Source: a virus. From it: DNA of 64,000 nt. The DNA is taken from positions 62,001 to 126,000 of the IMG/VR virus record IMGVR_UViG_3300023174_000071. One strand, given 5' to 3'. Shown here one piece after another: positions 42,402-50,842 of the stretch (the stretch's first letter is position 1; every line of letters starts with the position of its first letter). The translations under genes and the position numbers were made by a program. The notes under the pieces were generated by a model. That model made no database searches and had not been told where the DNA came from. It saw nothing but the letters and a program-made list of their open reading frames with translations.

Positions 42402-42435
42402 AAGGTGCCGTGTAGTTTTCTATGCGGCACCTTTT
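42402..42435 (+). terminator. Intrinsic terminator
   Basis: AAGGTGCCG (42402-42410) pairs with CGGCACCTT (42425-42433) around a 14-base loop, then TT. The T-run is short. Confidence 0.75.
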
Positions 42436-42444
42436 GAGGTTTTC

Positions 42445-42936
42445 ATGGCTCTAGCTTTATCGTCTGACCGAAATATTCCTTGGTGCAAAGGTGATGCGTT
42501 TGAAATCTCTGTTATTTCGAATTTCTATGCAACATTAGGTCTTATGCATCCAGAAGATTTTTATAGAAATTCTTTCAAAGAAAATATTAAAACCAACAAT
42601 TTCTATGAAGTGTTTTTTGAAAGCAGAGATGTTATTCCAAATGTAAAGCAAACCAAAGTACAACTTTCCCGTAGAACTGGAAAGACAACAAGAGCGGTGC
42701 TTCACTTTATTTATCATCGCTTCTTTATGAATCAAGAGTGCTTTATTGTTGACTTTGCCGACACAGAAGCCTCAAGGCGCTATCTTCGATTAACTACTTT
42801 GGATTATTGTGAATCGCTTAAACGCGCTGGTTTAATCTCAGATTACAAACCGAGCGATATTATAATTTTTAAATCGAGCGATGTTGGCTGGTGGCCAAAT
42901 AAAAGCGGTAAGATTGTATATCACGGCAATAACTAA
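42445..42936 (+). CDS. Short P-loop-like protein, 163 aa (possible remnant)
   Basis: The middle reads LSRRTGKTTRAVLHFIYHRF, a Walker A variant like those of terminases and helicases, followed by ECFIVDFADTEASRRYL. No later ATPase motifs are present and the protein ends soon after. It may be a truncated NTPase, a small stand-alone P-loop protein, or a decoy. A 10-base gap separates it from the DNA polymerase gene. Confidence 0.55.
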   Translation: MALALSSDRNIPWCKGDAFEISVISNFYATLGLMHPEDFYRNSFKENIKTNNFYEVFFESRDVIPNVKQTKVQLSRRTGKTTRAVLHFIYHRFFMNQECFIVDFADTEASRRYLRLTTLDYCESLKRAGLISDYKPSDIIIFKSSDVGWWPNKSGKIVYHGNN

Positions 42937-42946
42937 GGAGTTTAAG

Positions 42947-45900
42947 GTGGGAAAGTTCGTATCACTTCATAATCATACACAACTTGGCTCTCCGCTAGAT
43001 GGTATGAATGACGTAAACCAGCTATTTGAGCAGGCCAAAAAAATTGGGCATCAAGCCATTGCCATTACGGACCACGGCACAATGGCTGCGCACTTCGACT
43101 CATGGAAGGCTTCCAAGAAAACTGGAGTTAAGCTTATTCCAGGAGTTGAAGCTTATATTTCAACAGATTTTTCGAGCAAGAAGCTAAATCACGTTGTCCT
43201 ATTCCCAAAGAATGAGATTGGATACAAAAATATCCTAAGGCTAAATTACGAGTCATACAAAAATCAGCATTCAGGCTATATGGGCAAAAAGACTCCTCGT
43301 GTTTCTTTTGAGCTTCTTCAGGCTTATAATGAAGGTGTCTTTTGCCTTACTGCTTGTTCCAATGGATTGCTCGCAAAAGCTATTATGTCTGATGAAGAAG
43401 ATAAGGCTATTGAATATCTTCATAAGTACAAGCAAATCTTTGGCGATCGATTCTTCTTGGAACTTCAACCGCATCATCTCAAAACGGATGATGGTAAGGT
43501 TGACCAAGTTCGTGTAAATGAAACTTTGCTAAAATATTCTAGGGATTACGGCGTCGAGTACACCATTACTTGTGACGCCCACTATCTAGATAAGGATCAT
43601 GCAAAGTATCACGATTTGATGCTCGCTATTAAAGAGCAGAAGCCTCTAAACGATCCTCATCGCTTTCGTTATGGCGTTCAGGATATGTATCTAAAATCCG
43701 ATGATGAAATTGTTAAATTCTTCGGTCGAGAAGTTGCCGAACGAGGAATGCTTAACTCTGTGCGAATTGCGGAAGCCTGTGAGCCTCCAGCTTATTTGGA
43801 AGCCCGAGGTCCAATTCTTCCAACGTTCCCCGTAGAAAAGGAACCTGATTATCAAGACTTTTTAAGTTGGCGAGAAACCTCCAGCAAAGATGCGAGGGAG
43901 GATTTCGCATATCTTCGTTATAAGTGCGTTCAAGGTTTCAAAGAAAAGATTAAAGACAAGAAGAAGCATAAACAATATTGGGAACGAGCAAAGTATGAAC
44001 TCTCCGTTATCGAAGAGCGAGGCTTCTCTTCCTATATGTTGATTGTTTCTGACTTTATTAACTGGGCAAAGGATAATGGATATTCCACAGGTCCGGCCCG
44101 AGGTAGCGCCGCAGGAAGTTTGGTTTCCTATTTGACGGGCATTACTGCGGTTGATCCGATTCAGTACAACCTACTGTTTGAGCGATTCCACAACCGACAA
44201 AAGAAAAGCTTCCCAGATATTGATTCAGACTTCGGAAATCCGGATGCTGTAAAGAATTATCTTCTGCAGAAGTATGGAGCAGATCGGGTTGCAGGTATCA
44301 GCAACTGGTCAACTCTTACGCCAAAGGTTCTAGTCAAAGATATTGCTAGAACATTAGAGATTGGCGGTGATAGGTCGTCTGCATTTAAAGTTGCAAATCA
44401 TATCACATCAAGCATCCCTGATATCACTAAGACGATCGAGGAAGCCATTGATGCAAGCCCAGAGTTTGCTGCCTACATGCAAGAATATCCTCAGATTTGC
44501 ATTGGAGCGAAAAAGCTTCAAGGTTTAACGAAAAACTGGGGTATCCATGCGGCGGGCGTTGTAATTTCTGACCGACCAATTTATGAAATCGCTCCGGTTC
44601 GAATTGACGAAGAAACCGGAATGATGGTTATGCAATGGGAAAAGACTCGTTGCGAAGAGTTTGGTTTCGTAAAGATGGATTTGCTTGGACTAAATACTCT
44701 CAATGTAATCAATCTATCTTTTGATTATATTTACAAAACTACGGGCAAGCGAATCACCGAAGCGGATATTCCTATTGATGATAAGGAAACTTTCTCTATG
44801 ATTGGTCGAGGGGAAACCGCTGGGGTATTCCAGTTAGAATCATCCCTAACTCCTTTGTGTGTCAGAATTAAGCCTAATGATATTTCAATGATTTCTGACA
44901 TTAACGCATTAGGTCGTCCTTCATGTAGTCCAGAGCAGCGCAATAATTATATTGAAGCTCGTTTCGATCCAACGACGATTGAATTAGAACATGAAAATCT
45001 AACCAATGCATTAATGAAAACAAATGGCGTTTCTCTTTACGAGGAAGGCATGATGGCAATTGTTAAAGATTGCGCCGGATGGGATCTGAACGAAGCGGAC
45101 GCTCTTCGTAAAATTACAAAACTAAAGGGTAAAGACCCGGAACTCGTCCTAAAGACTGAGGCCAAGTTTATTCAAGATTGCATGAAGCATTCGGGAATGA
45201 AATATGAAATCGCAAAGAAGATTTGGGATGAACGTATCGAAGTCTTCGGCGCTTATGGTTTCAATAAGTCTCACTCGGTAGCTTATTCTTATATCAGTTA
45301 CTATACGGCTTGGTTGCGTTGTCATTATCCAACAGAATTTATGTGCGCTCTTCTAAATTCTGAAAATCCAAACTCCGATAAGGTTCAAGAATACATCAAC
45401 GAATGCTCAAATATGGGAATTCAGATTACACCACCAGATGTAAACAAAAGCGGAGAAGGTTATACAATCATTGGTCCAAAGAAAATCTCAGCAGGTCTTT
45501 GCTCAATCCGAGGTCTTGGAGATGCGGTTATTCCTGAGTTAATTCAGAAGCAACCTTATCGTAATCTTGCAGATTATTATTATCGCTCAAGTTCAAGAGG
45601 TATTTCCAAGACTACGGTTCAATCGTTGGCGAAAGCTGGTGCGTTTGATTGCTTTGAGCGAAGCCGAAGGGATATTTACGAAACATATGATAAGCAGCGA
45701 GAAGCGGTTAAAAAGTTTCAGAGAAAGAAGCAAAAGATGCTTGATGAGTTAGAATTTGGCCCCGCACCAAAGAAACCTCGAGCCAAAAAGGCATCCAAGA
45801 ATGATGTTCAACCGGAAGAAGTTTTTGAAGTTACCGAACAACTAGAGGATACTTTAGCTGCAGAATCTTTAACCATTGAGGATTCTGCTGAGCCCGAAAA

Positions 45901-46411
45901 GAAGCCAAAGGATACTCGCCCACCGCCATCTTTAACCGATGAAGAGGTTGATGAGATTAATCAAAGTTATCCTGAAGCTCTACCGGAGTGGGAGAATAAA
46001 GATTTCCTCATGGGTGAACTTGAAGTTTTAGGTAGAACCATCTCAGGATCTTTGCACTCTATCTTTGGTGGATTCTTCAGAAAGGGAAGCTCACTGGTTA
46101 CTCCGCTATCTGATGTTCCAAATGTAAAGACGGGCCAGAAGATTAAAATTGAAGCTATCATCAATTCTAAAAAGAAAGAATTCACCATTAAACGAGGCGA
46201 AAGGACTGGTAAGAAGTTTGCAAAATTTATCATTGAAGATGTCTATGGAACGAAGTCTGAATTGACTGTCTGGACAGATGATTATGAGAAGTACAAACTC
46301 TTATTGAAGGATGGAGCCCCAATTCGCGCCATCTGTAAAGTTGGCGAGTATATGGAACAAAAAGATTTGTCGGTACAGATATTCGAGTCCATTTCAGGTA
46401 AAATGTTGTAG
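42947..46411 (+). CDS. dnaE: DNA polymerase III alpha subunit (DnaE-type)
   Basis: This is the replicative C-family polymerase. The 1154-aa product starts at GTG 42947, 6 bases after AAGGAG. It has an N-terminal PHP domain (SLHNHTQLGSPLDG, AITDHGTM), the polymerase core with GPARGSAAGSLVSY and catalytic PDIDSDF (Asp424, Asp426, Asp428), and GFNKSHSVAYSYISYYTAWL. HhH and OB regions lie at the C-terminus. An acidic/basic low-complexity insert (KKPRAKKASKND through EKKPKDTRPPP) separates the last two. No beta-clamp or DnaB helicase gene is visible here. Confidence 0.96.
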   Translation: MGKFVSLHNHTQLGSPLDGMNDVNQLFEQAKKIGHQAIAITDHGTMAAHFDSWKASKKTGVKLIPGVEAYISTDFSSKKLNHVVLFPKNEIGYKNILRLNYESYKNQHSGYMGKKTPRVSFELLQAYNEGVFCLTACSNGLLAKAIMSDEEDKAIEYLHKYKQIFGDRFFLELQPHHLKTDDGKVDQVRVNETLLKYSRDYGVEYTITCDAHYLDKDHAKYHDLMLAIKEQKPLNDPHRFRYGVQDMYLKSDDEIVKFFGREVAERGMLNSVRIAEACEPPAYLEARGPILPTFPVEKEPDYQDFLSWRETSSKDAREDFAYLRYKCVQGFKEKIKDKKKHKQYWERAKYELSVIEERGFSSYMLIVSDFINWAKDNGYSTGPARGSAAGSLVSYLTGITAVDPIQYNLLFERFHNRQKKSFPDIDSDFGNPDAVKNYLLQKYGADRVAGISNWSTLTPKVLVKDIARTLEIGGDRSSAFKVANHITSSIPDITKTIEEAIDASPEFAAYMQEYPQICIGAKKLQGLTKNWGIHAAGVVISDRPIYEIAPVRIDEETGMMVMQWEKTRCEEFGFVKMDLLGLNTLNVINLSFDYIYKTTGKRITEADIPIDDKETFSMIGRGETAGVFQLESSLTPLCVRIKPNDISMISDINALGRPSCSPEQRNNYIEARFDPTTIELEHENLTNALMKTNGVSLYEEGMMAIVKDCAGWDLNEADALRKITKLKGKDPELVLKTEAKFIQDCMKHSGMKYEIAKKIWDERIEVFGAYGFNKSHSVAYSYISYYTAWLRCHYPTEFMCALLNSENPNSDKVQEYINECSNMGIQITPPDVNKSGEGYTIIGPKKISAGLCSIRGLGDAVIPELIQKQPYRNLADYYYRSSSRGISKTTVQSLAKAGAFDCFERSRRDIYETYDKQREAVKKFQRKKQKMLDELEFGPAPKKPRAKKASKNDVQPEEVFEVTEQLEDTLAAESLTIEDSAEPEKKPKDTRPPPSLTDEEVDEINQSYPEALPEWENKDFLMGELEVLGRTISGSLHSIFGGFFRKGSSLVTPLSDVPNVKTGQKIKIEAIINSKKKEFTIKRGERTGKKFAKFIIEDVYGTKSELTVWTDDYEKYKLLLKDGAPIRAICKVGEYMEQKDLSVQIFESISGKML

Positions 46412-46416
46412 AGGTA

Positions 46417-46941
46417 ATGATGATTAATTGTAACAATTGTGGTTTCCGAGTGGGCAACAATATGAAGTTTGCCCTAATGAAAAACCAATGTCCCTCTTGC
46501 GGTGGAAGACTTTTTTCAGAAAAAGAATCAAATTCCATCTCTCAAATTCAGAATCTACTTCACAGTCAACATTTCAGTTCAAAATTAAACGAACAGCTTG
46601 TTTATGATTTATCATTATTTTTCCATAATGAACTTCATAATGGGATCGGAAAGAAAATCCTAATGGATTTAAAATCTGAGGTTACGACAAGTTTACCCGA
46701 GCCAACTGTCGAAAAAAGCGGCGATGATTTGAAGAAGATTAGAGATGAAGTTCGAAACTCTGTTCTTGCTGAATATTCAGAAGATGATGATGAAGATAGC
46801 GATTTAGATCAGCCATCTGCCGATGAAGTTGACCTTTCTCATCTTGATCCGAAGGTTGCGAGATTAAAACGTCTTGCGAATACCAATCCGATCCTAAAAA
46901 AGGGAGCCGGCGGCTTTCGTAGAGTAGGCAGTAATGATTAA
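46417..46941 (+). CDS. Zinc-ribbon protein, 174 aa
   Basis: The N-terminus has a two-pair zinc ribbon (CNNCGF and CPSCGG). The middle is helical and the C-terminal half acidic (EDDDEDSDLDQPSADE) with a basic end. It lies 5 bases after the polymerase gene and may be a replication accessory factor. No family recognised. Confidence 0.6.
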   Translation: MMINCNNCGFRVGNNMKFALMKNQCPSCGGRLFSEKESNSISQIQNLLHSQHFSSKLNEQLVYDLSLFFHNELHNGIGKKILMDLKSEVTTSLPEPTVEKSGDDLKKIRDEVRNSVLAEYSEDDDEDSDLDQPSADEVDLSHLDPKVARLKRLANTNPILKKGAGGFRRVGSND

Positions 46942-47227
46942 TGTTTTCGGCAAAAAGTTAGACCTGACCGATTCCGAACATAAATATCTTCTTCAAATTA
47001 AGAGTACATTTGGAGATGACGCAATCAATGATCTTTTCGAGTCTGATAATGATGGAAAGATCCTACTTGTGAAGCCTCCGACAGACAAGCCCACTTCAAT
47101 GCTTACTGTTTTTTTTCTTTTAAATGTTATGTTGAATCAGCGCTTGCGCTCTATTGATGCGGGTGTTACGAAGATTTCGGAACTCGAACGTAGAGTAAAA
47201 AAGATAGAAGCAAAACTATCAAAATAA
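46934..47227 (+). CDS. Hypothetical protein, 97 aa
   Basis: The product is small, with a hydrophobic middle (MLTVFFLLNVMLNQRL) and a C-terminal coiled coil (ISELERRVKKIEAKLSK). It overlaps the zinc-ribbon gene by 8 bases. Function unknown. Confidence 0.55.
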   Translation: MINVFGKKLDLTDSEHKYLLQIKSTFGDDAINDLFESDNDGKILLVKPPTDKPTSMLTVFFLLNVMLNQRLRSIDAGVTKISELERRVKKIEAKLSK

Positions 47228-47236
47228 GAGGAAATT

Positions 47237-47779
47237 ATGAAGCTAAAGCATGTTGCAGACATCTCTCAGTTAGATGTTAACGAGATTGATATTTCCGATA
47301 TTAAAAGGATTCACTCCCAACTTCCTAGCGGAGAGCATTCTTATATAGATATCAATATTGCTGAGCGTGGGATGCGTTTGACGCTTGATGGTGTTTATGC
47401 TTGCCAGGAAAAGATTGTAAAAATCGATCGATGGATTGGCGTAAAGGAGTCGGAAAAAAATCGAGCGTGGTCACGGGCAGCACTTGACGGCGCAGCAAAT
47501 GCGGGTTACAAGACAGCGAAAGATAGAGAAAATTATGCGATGGGGGACGATGATTACATTCAAAAGCATAATGAACTTCTTGCCGGAAAAGCATTTAAAA
47601 AATATCTAGAAAACGCTATGGACTTATTTAAGCTATGGCACTTTACTTTCAAAGAATTCCTTCGTAGGGATATTCCTGTTGAGCGGATGAGTGTTGCTCA
47701 ACCTGTCATTACTGGTGGCCGCGACCTTGATGACCGAGAAGAAGAAAATATGTGCGGCGAGGTTGACTGGGCAGAGTGA
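47237..47779 (+). CDS. Hypothetical protein upstream of ssb, 180 aa
   Basis: The product is helical and charged. Its last residues (CGEVDWAE) resemble the first residues of the downstream SSB (YGEIDWNAG). Position directly before an SSB gene and in a polymerase/RecA region suggests a recombination-mediator or replication accessory role, as for T4 UvsY, but I see no firm family match. The ssb promoter overlaps its end. Confidence 0.55.
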   Translation: MKLKHVADISQLDVNEIDISDIKRIHSQLPSGEHSYIDINIAERGMRLTLDGVYACQEKIVKIDRWIGVKESEKNRAWSRAALDGAANAGYKTAKDRENYAMGDDDYIQKHNELLAGKAFKKYLENAMDLFKLWHFTFKEFLRRDIPVERMSVAQPVITGGRDLDDREEENMCGEVDWAE

Positions 47780-47791
47780 GTGAGTTAAACT
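47763..47791 (+). promoter_or_regulatory. Sigma-70-type promoter of the ssb gene
   Basis: TTGACT (47763-47768), a 17-base spacer and TAAACT (47786-47791). It overlaps the end of the upstream gene and starts transcription about 40 bases before the SSB ATG. Confidence 0.6.
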
Positions 47792-47836
47792 GAAAACGCG
47801 ACTTGAAGAAGTTGCTCTAACCAAAGAGGTGTGTGA

Positions 47837-48487
47837 ATGTCTAAGACTGTATATGGTGAAATTGATTGGAATGCTGGCGACGTTGGTGGTAACCGTACCA
47901 AGTATCTTCAGATGAAGAATCCCGGTGCGTACACCATCCGAGTTATGGGTAACCCCATTCAGTTTTACTGTCACTGGCTTGATACTGTAGACGGCAAGAA
48001 GAAGAAGGTTAATTCTCCTTCGGAAACTCCGGCGCTTGTTGCCAAGCTTGAAGCTGCTGGTTTCAAACGTCAGACCGGTTGGATGGTTCGTGTTCTTGAC
48101 CGTTCGGATGGTGAATTCAAGCTTATGGAAATTGGTCAGCAGGTTTATAACGGAATCCGTGACCTCTACAACAACAAGGCTTGGGGTAAGGTTACCAATT
48201 ACGATCTTACTATCACCCGTCGTCCAAAGGGCTCTCAGCCTCTCTACACGGTTACTCCAAATCCAAAGGAACCACTTGAAGCTAAGTTCAAGGATTCTTT
48301 CATGGAATTCGAAAAGAACCTCGATGTAGATAAGCTTGTTGCTCCAACTGCGGTTCCAAAGATTTGTGAACTTCTTGGTTGGAAGGCTTCGGAATTCCTT
48401 GGCGCAGCGGAAGAGGAAGAAGATGATGCGTTTGGTGCCAACTCCGAAGAAGAAAGCTCTGATGATGTCGATTTCAGTTTCGACTAG
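47837..48487 (+). CDS. ssb: Single-stranded DNA-binding protein, gp32-like
   Basis: Phage SSBs coat single strands and recruit replication proteins by an acidic tail. The 216-aa product has a compact, aromatic/basic core (FYCHWLDTVDGKKKKV, NYDLTITRRPKG) and a long acidic tail ending DDVDFSFD, the classic gp32-type arrangement. It has its own promoter and terminator, fitting high expression. The core does not clearly match the bacterial SSB OB fold, so the family name is inferred from layout and context. Confidence 0.75.
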   Translation: MSKTVYGEIDWNAGDVGGNRTKYLQMKNPGAYTIRVMGNPIQFYCHWLDTVDGKKKKVNSPSETPALVAKLEAAGFKRQTGWMVRVLDRSDGEFKLMEIGQQVYNGIRDLYNNKAWGKVTNYDLTITRRPKGSQPLYTVTPNPKEPLEAKFKDSFMEFEKNLDVDKLVAPTAVPKICELLGWKASEFLGAAEEEEDDAFGANSEEESSDDVDFSFD

Positions 48488-48532
48488 GGATAGGAAGGCT
48501 TCGATTTAATCGATAGCTTAAACTTCTAAAAG

Positions 48533-48568
48533 AAGCCGCCGGATTAATTTCTGGCGGCTTTCCCTTTT
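48533..48568 (+). terminator. Intrinsic terminator after ssb
   Basis: AAGCCGCC (48533-48540) pairs with GGCGGCTT (48553-48560) around a 12-base loop, followed by TCCCTTTTT. Confidence 0.85.
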
Positions 48569-48602
48569 TAAAAAGGTAAAATTGCTCTAAAGAGGTTTTC
48601 TT

Positions 48603-49157
48603 TTGAGAATTTTATCATTGGATATTAGCAGTTCATGTATAGGTTGGGCTTTGTTTGAAGAGAATGATGGTGACGCACAACTCGTTACCTATGGTCACAT
48701 TAAGCCTCCAAAAAAAGAAAAGGGAAGTCTAAGTTTTCGATTAAAGAAAACGGAAGATGAACTTAGAAAAATCATAGATAAATATGCACCCAAACAGGTT
48801 GCCATCGAAGACTATGCAAAAAGATTTTCTATGGGTAGAAGTACGGCGAATACAATCATTATGCTTAGTGTATTCAATGAGGTTTTAACCCTCCTTTGTT
48901 TTAAGGAGATTGGCTCAGATCCTTACCGCTATCCTGTTGTAACAATTCGTTCGTGTGTGGGTAAACATTTCGGGCAAAAAATTGTTTCAAAAGACGACAT
49001 CTTTCCTGCGATATCATCGAAGGCAAATATTTTCTTGACAAGACAAAATAAAAAAGGTAATCTTGCCAAGGAGTGTTTTGACGAAGGTGATGCTATTGCC
49101 GTAGGCATGACTCATCTTTTAAAGACAAATCAGAATTTAAAAAGTTTATCAATCTAG
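48603..49157 (+). CDS. RuvC-like Holliday junction resolvase
   Basis: The 184-aa product has the RNase-H-like fold of RuvC: LSLDISSSCIGWAL with the catalytic Asp7, VAIEDYAKRF with Glu69, and the C-terminal acidic cluster in FDEGDAIAVGMTHLL. The start is TTG after AAAGAGG. It would resolve recombination intermediates or debranch DNA before packaging, and lies among SSB, GroEL and RecA genes. Confidence 0.85.
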   Translation: MRILSLDISSSCIGWALFEENDGDAQLVTYGHIKPPKKEKGSLSFRLKKTEDELRKIIDKYAPKQVAIEDYAKRFSMGRSTANTIIMLSVFNEVLTLLCFKEIGSDPYRYPVVTIRSCVGKHFGQKIVSKDDIFPAISSKANIFLTRQNKKGNLAKECFDEGDAIAVGMTHLLKTNQNLKSLSI

Positions 49158-49166
49158 GAGAGGATT

Positions 49167-50825
49167 ATGAGCAAAACTATTTTGCATAATGCTGACGCTC
49201 GTGAAAGAATCTTGGCGGGAGTAAAGACTCTTGCTGATGTTGTTGCAGTAACCATGGGACCAAAAGGTCGAAATGTTATTGTTGGAAAAACATTTGGAAA
49301 CCCAACCATTACAAAAGATGGCGTTTCGGTGGCCAGAGAAGTTGTTCTTGATGACCATGTTGAAAATATGGGTGCCCAGCTTGTAAAAGAGGTGGCAGGA
49401 CGCACAGCAGATGTTGCTGGGGATGGAACTACCACCTCAACCGTTCTCGCTGCAGAAATTCTAAAAAATGGCATGGATTTGATGGCTACCGGTTACAGTC
49501 CTCTCGACTTCCGAGATGCTATGGATATCATTTCAAAGCAAATTGTCAGTCAGCTATCCTTTATCTCTACGCCGATTAAAAGCGTCCAGGATTTGGAAAA
49601 TATTGCAACGATTTCTGCAAATAACGATCGCACACTAGGTTTGAGTATTGCAGAAGCGTTTGATTCAGTTGGTTGGACGGGTACAGTTACAGCAGAAGCT
49701 GTTCCGGGTGTTGAGACTTCTGTTCGTCATATTGATGGCTTGGAATTAAAATCTGGCTTTATTACTTCTGCGTTCTTGGCCGGAGAGCAATCTTCTGTTT
49801 GTATTTATGATAATTGCAAAATCTTGATTTGCGATAGAGAAATTACGCACCTTGAAGATTTTCTTCCTGTTCTAACTTCTCTTCATACTTCCAATCAGGC
49901 TATCTTGATTATCGCTCGTTCTGTTAAGCAGGAAGCTCTAAAGGTTCTTGTTGAGAATAAAAAGCTTGGTCGCTTGAAGTCTGTAGCTATTGAAACTCCT
50001 TCATTCTCAGGAAAGAAGCGGGAGTGGCTTGAAGATTTAGCATCACTTGTTGGAACCTATGTTGTCAGCGAAGATGAAGGAAATCCTTTGTCTAAAATGA
50101 AAGTTGAGGACCTTGGTTCCGCTGATCGAGTTATTGTCGATAAATATTCAACAAAAATTCTTGGAGGTAATAAGGATGTCAAACGAATCGAATCCAGAGA
50201 AAAGGTCTATTATCGTGATTTGCAAAAGCTTATTGGAGAAAACGAACGTTTGGATATCAAAGAACGATTGGCTTTTCTATCTAGTCGTGCGGCTGTTCTA
50301 AGCGTAGGCTACTCTACGGAATTAGAACTTCGAGAAAAGGGTGATCGAGTGGATGATGCTTTGTCCGCAACTCGAGCCGCAATTGAAGAAGGAATTGTTC
50401 CCGGTGGAGGTGTTTCGATTCTAAAAGCTGCTCAGGCGGTATTGGAAGAGCAAGCTTTTGATTTGAAGTATCTACCTGCTGTGAATTGTATTTTTCAATC
50501 TAGCAAAAAGCCTCTGCGACAGATGCTGTATAACGCCGGAAAATCTGATTCTGAAATTGAGCAAATTATCGCTGAAACCTTAAATTCAACAAAGCTTGGA
50601 TTTGGTTATGATATCGCAAAAGGTTCTTATTGTAACCTGTTAGAAGCGGGTATCATTGATCCCAAGAAAGTGACCCGAACGGCTTTTCAAAATGCAGTGA
50701 GCATTGCGTCTCTTATTATTACAACAGAAGCTCTTATTGCAGATCGTCCGGATAATCCTTCTGGATATCAACCTCCAGCAGATTATCGTCTACCTGATAA
50801 CAAAAACCTAAACCACAAACGCTGA
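49167..50825 (+). CDS. groEL: GroEL-type chaperonin, copy 2 (diverged)
   Basis: The 552-aa product has the GroEL core: MGPKGRNVIVG (30-40), KDGVSVA with Asp51, AGDGTTTSTVLA (84-95) and IEEGIVPGGGVSIL. It differs widely from copy 1 (17226-18839), especially in the apical domain, and carries a Pro/Asn-rich C-terminal tail (PDNPSGYQPPADYRLPDNK) instead of Gly-Gly-Met. It lies in an operon with RuvC-like and RecA-like genes. Either each copy has its own clients or they form mixed rings. Confidence 0.95.
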   Translation: MSKTILHNADARERILAGVKTLADVVAVTMGPKGRNVIVGKTFGNPTITKDGVSVAREVVLDDHVENMGAQLVKEVAGRTADVAGDGTTTSTVLAAEILKNGMDLMATGYSPLDFRDAMDIISKQIVSQLSFISTPIKSVQDLENIATISANNDRTLGLSIAEAFDSVGWTGTVTAEAVPGVETSVRHIDGLELKSGFITSAFLAGEQSSVCIYDNCKILICDREITHLEDFLPVLTSLHTSNQAILIIARSVKQEALKVLVENKKLGRLKSVAIETPSFSGKKREWLEDLASLVGTYVVSEDEGNPLSKMKVEDLGSADRVIVDKYSTKILGGNKDVKRIESREKVYYRDLQKLIGENERLDIKERLAFLSSRAAVLSVGYSTELELREKGDRVDDALSATRAAIEEGIVPGGGVSILKAAQAVLEEQAFDLKYLPAVNCIFQSSKKPLRQMLYNAGKSDSEIEQIIAETLNSTKLGFGYDIAKGSYCNLLEAGIIDPKKVTRTAFQNAVSIASLIITTEALIADRPDNPSGYQPPADYRLPDNKNLNHKR

Positions 50826-50842
50826 ACAACACTGAGGTTAAA

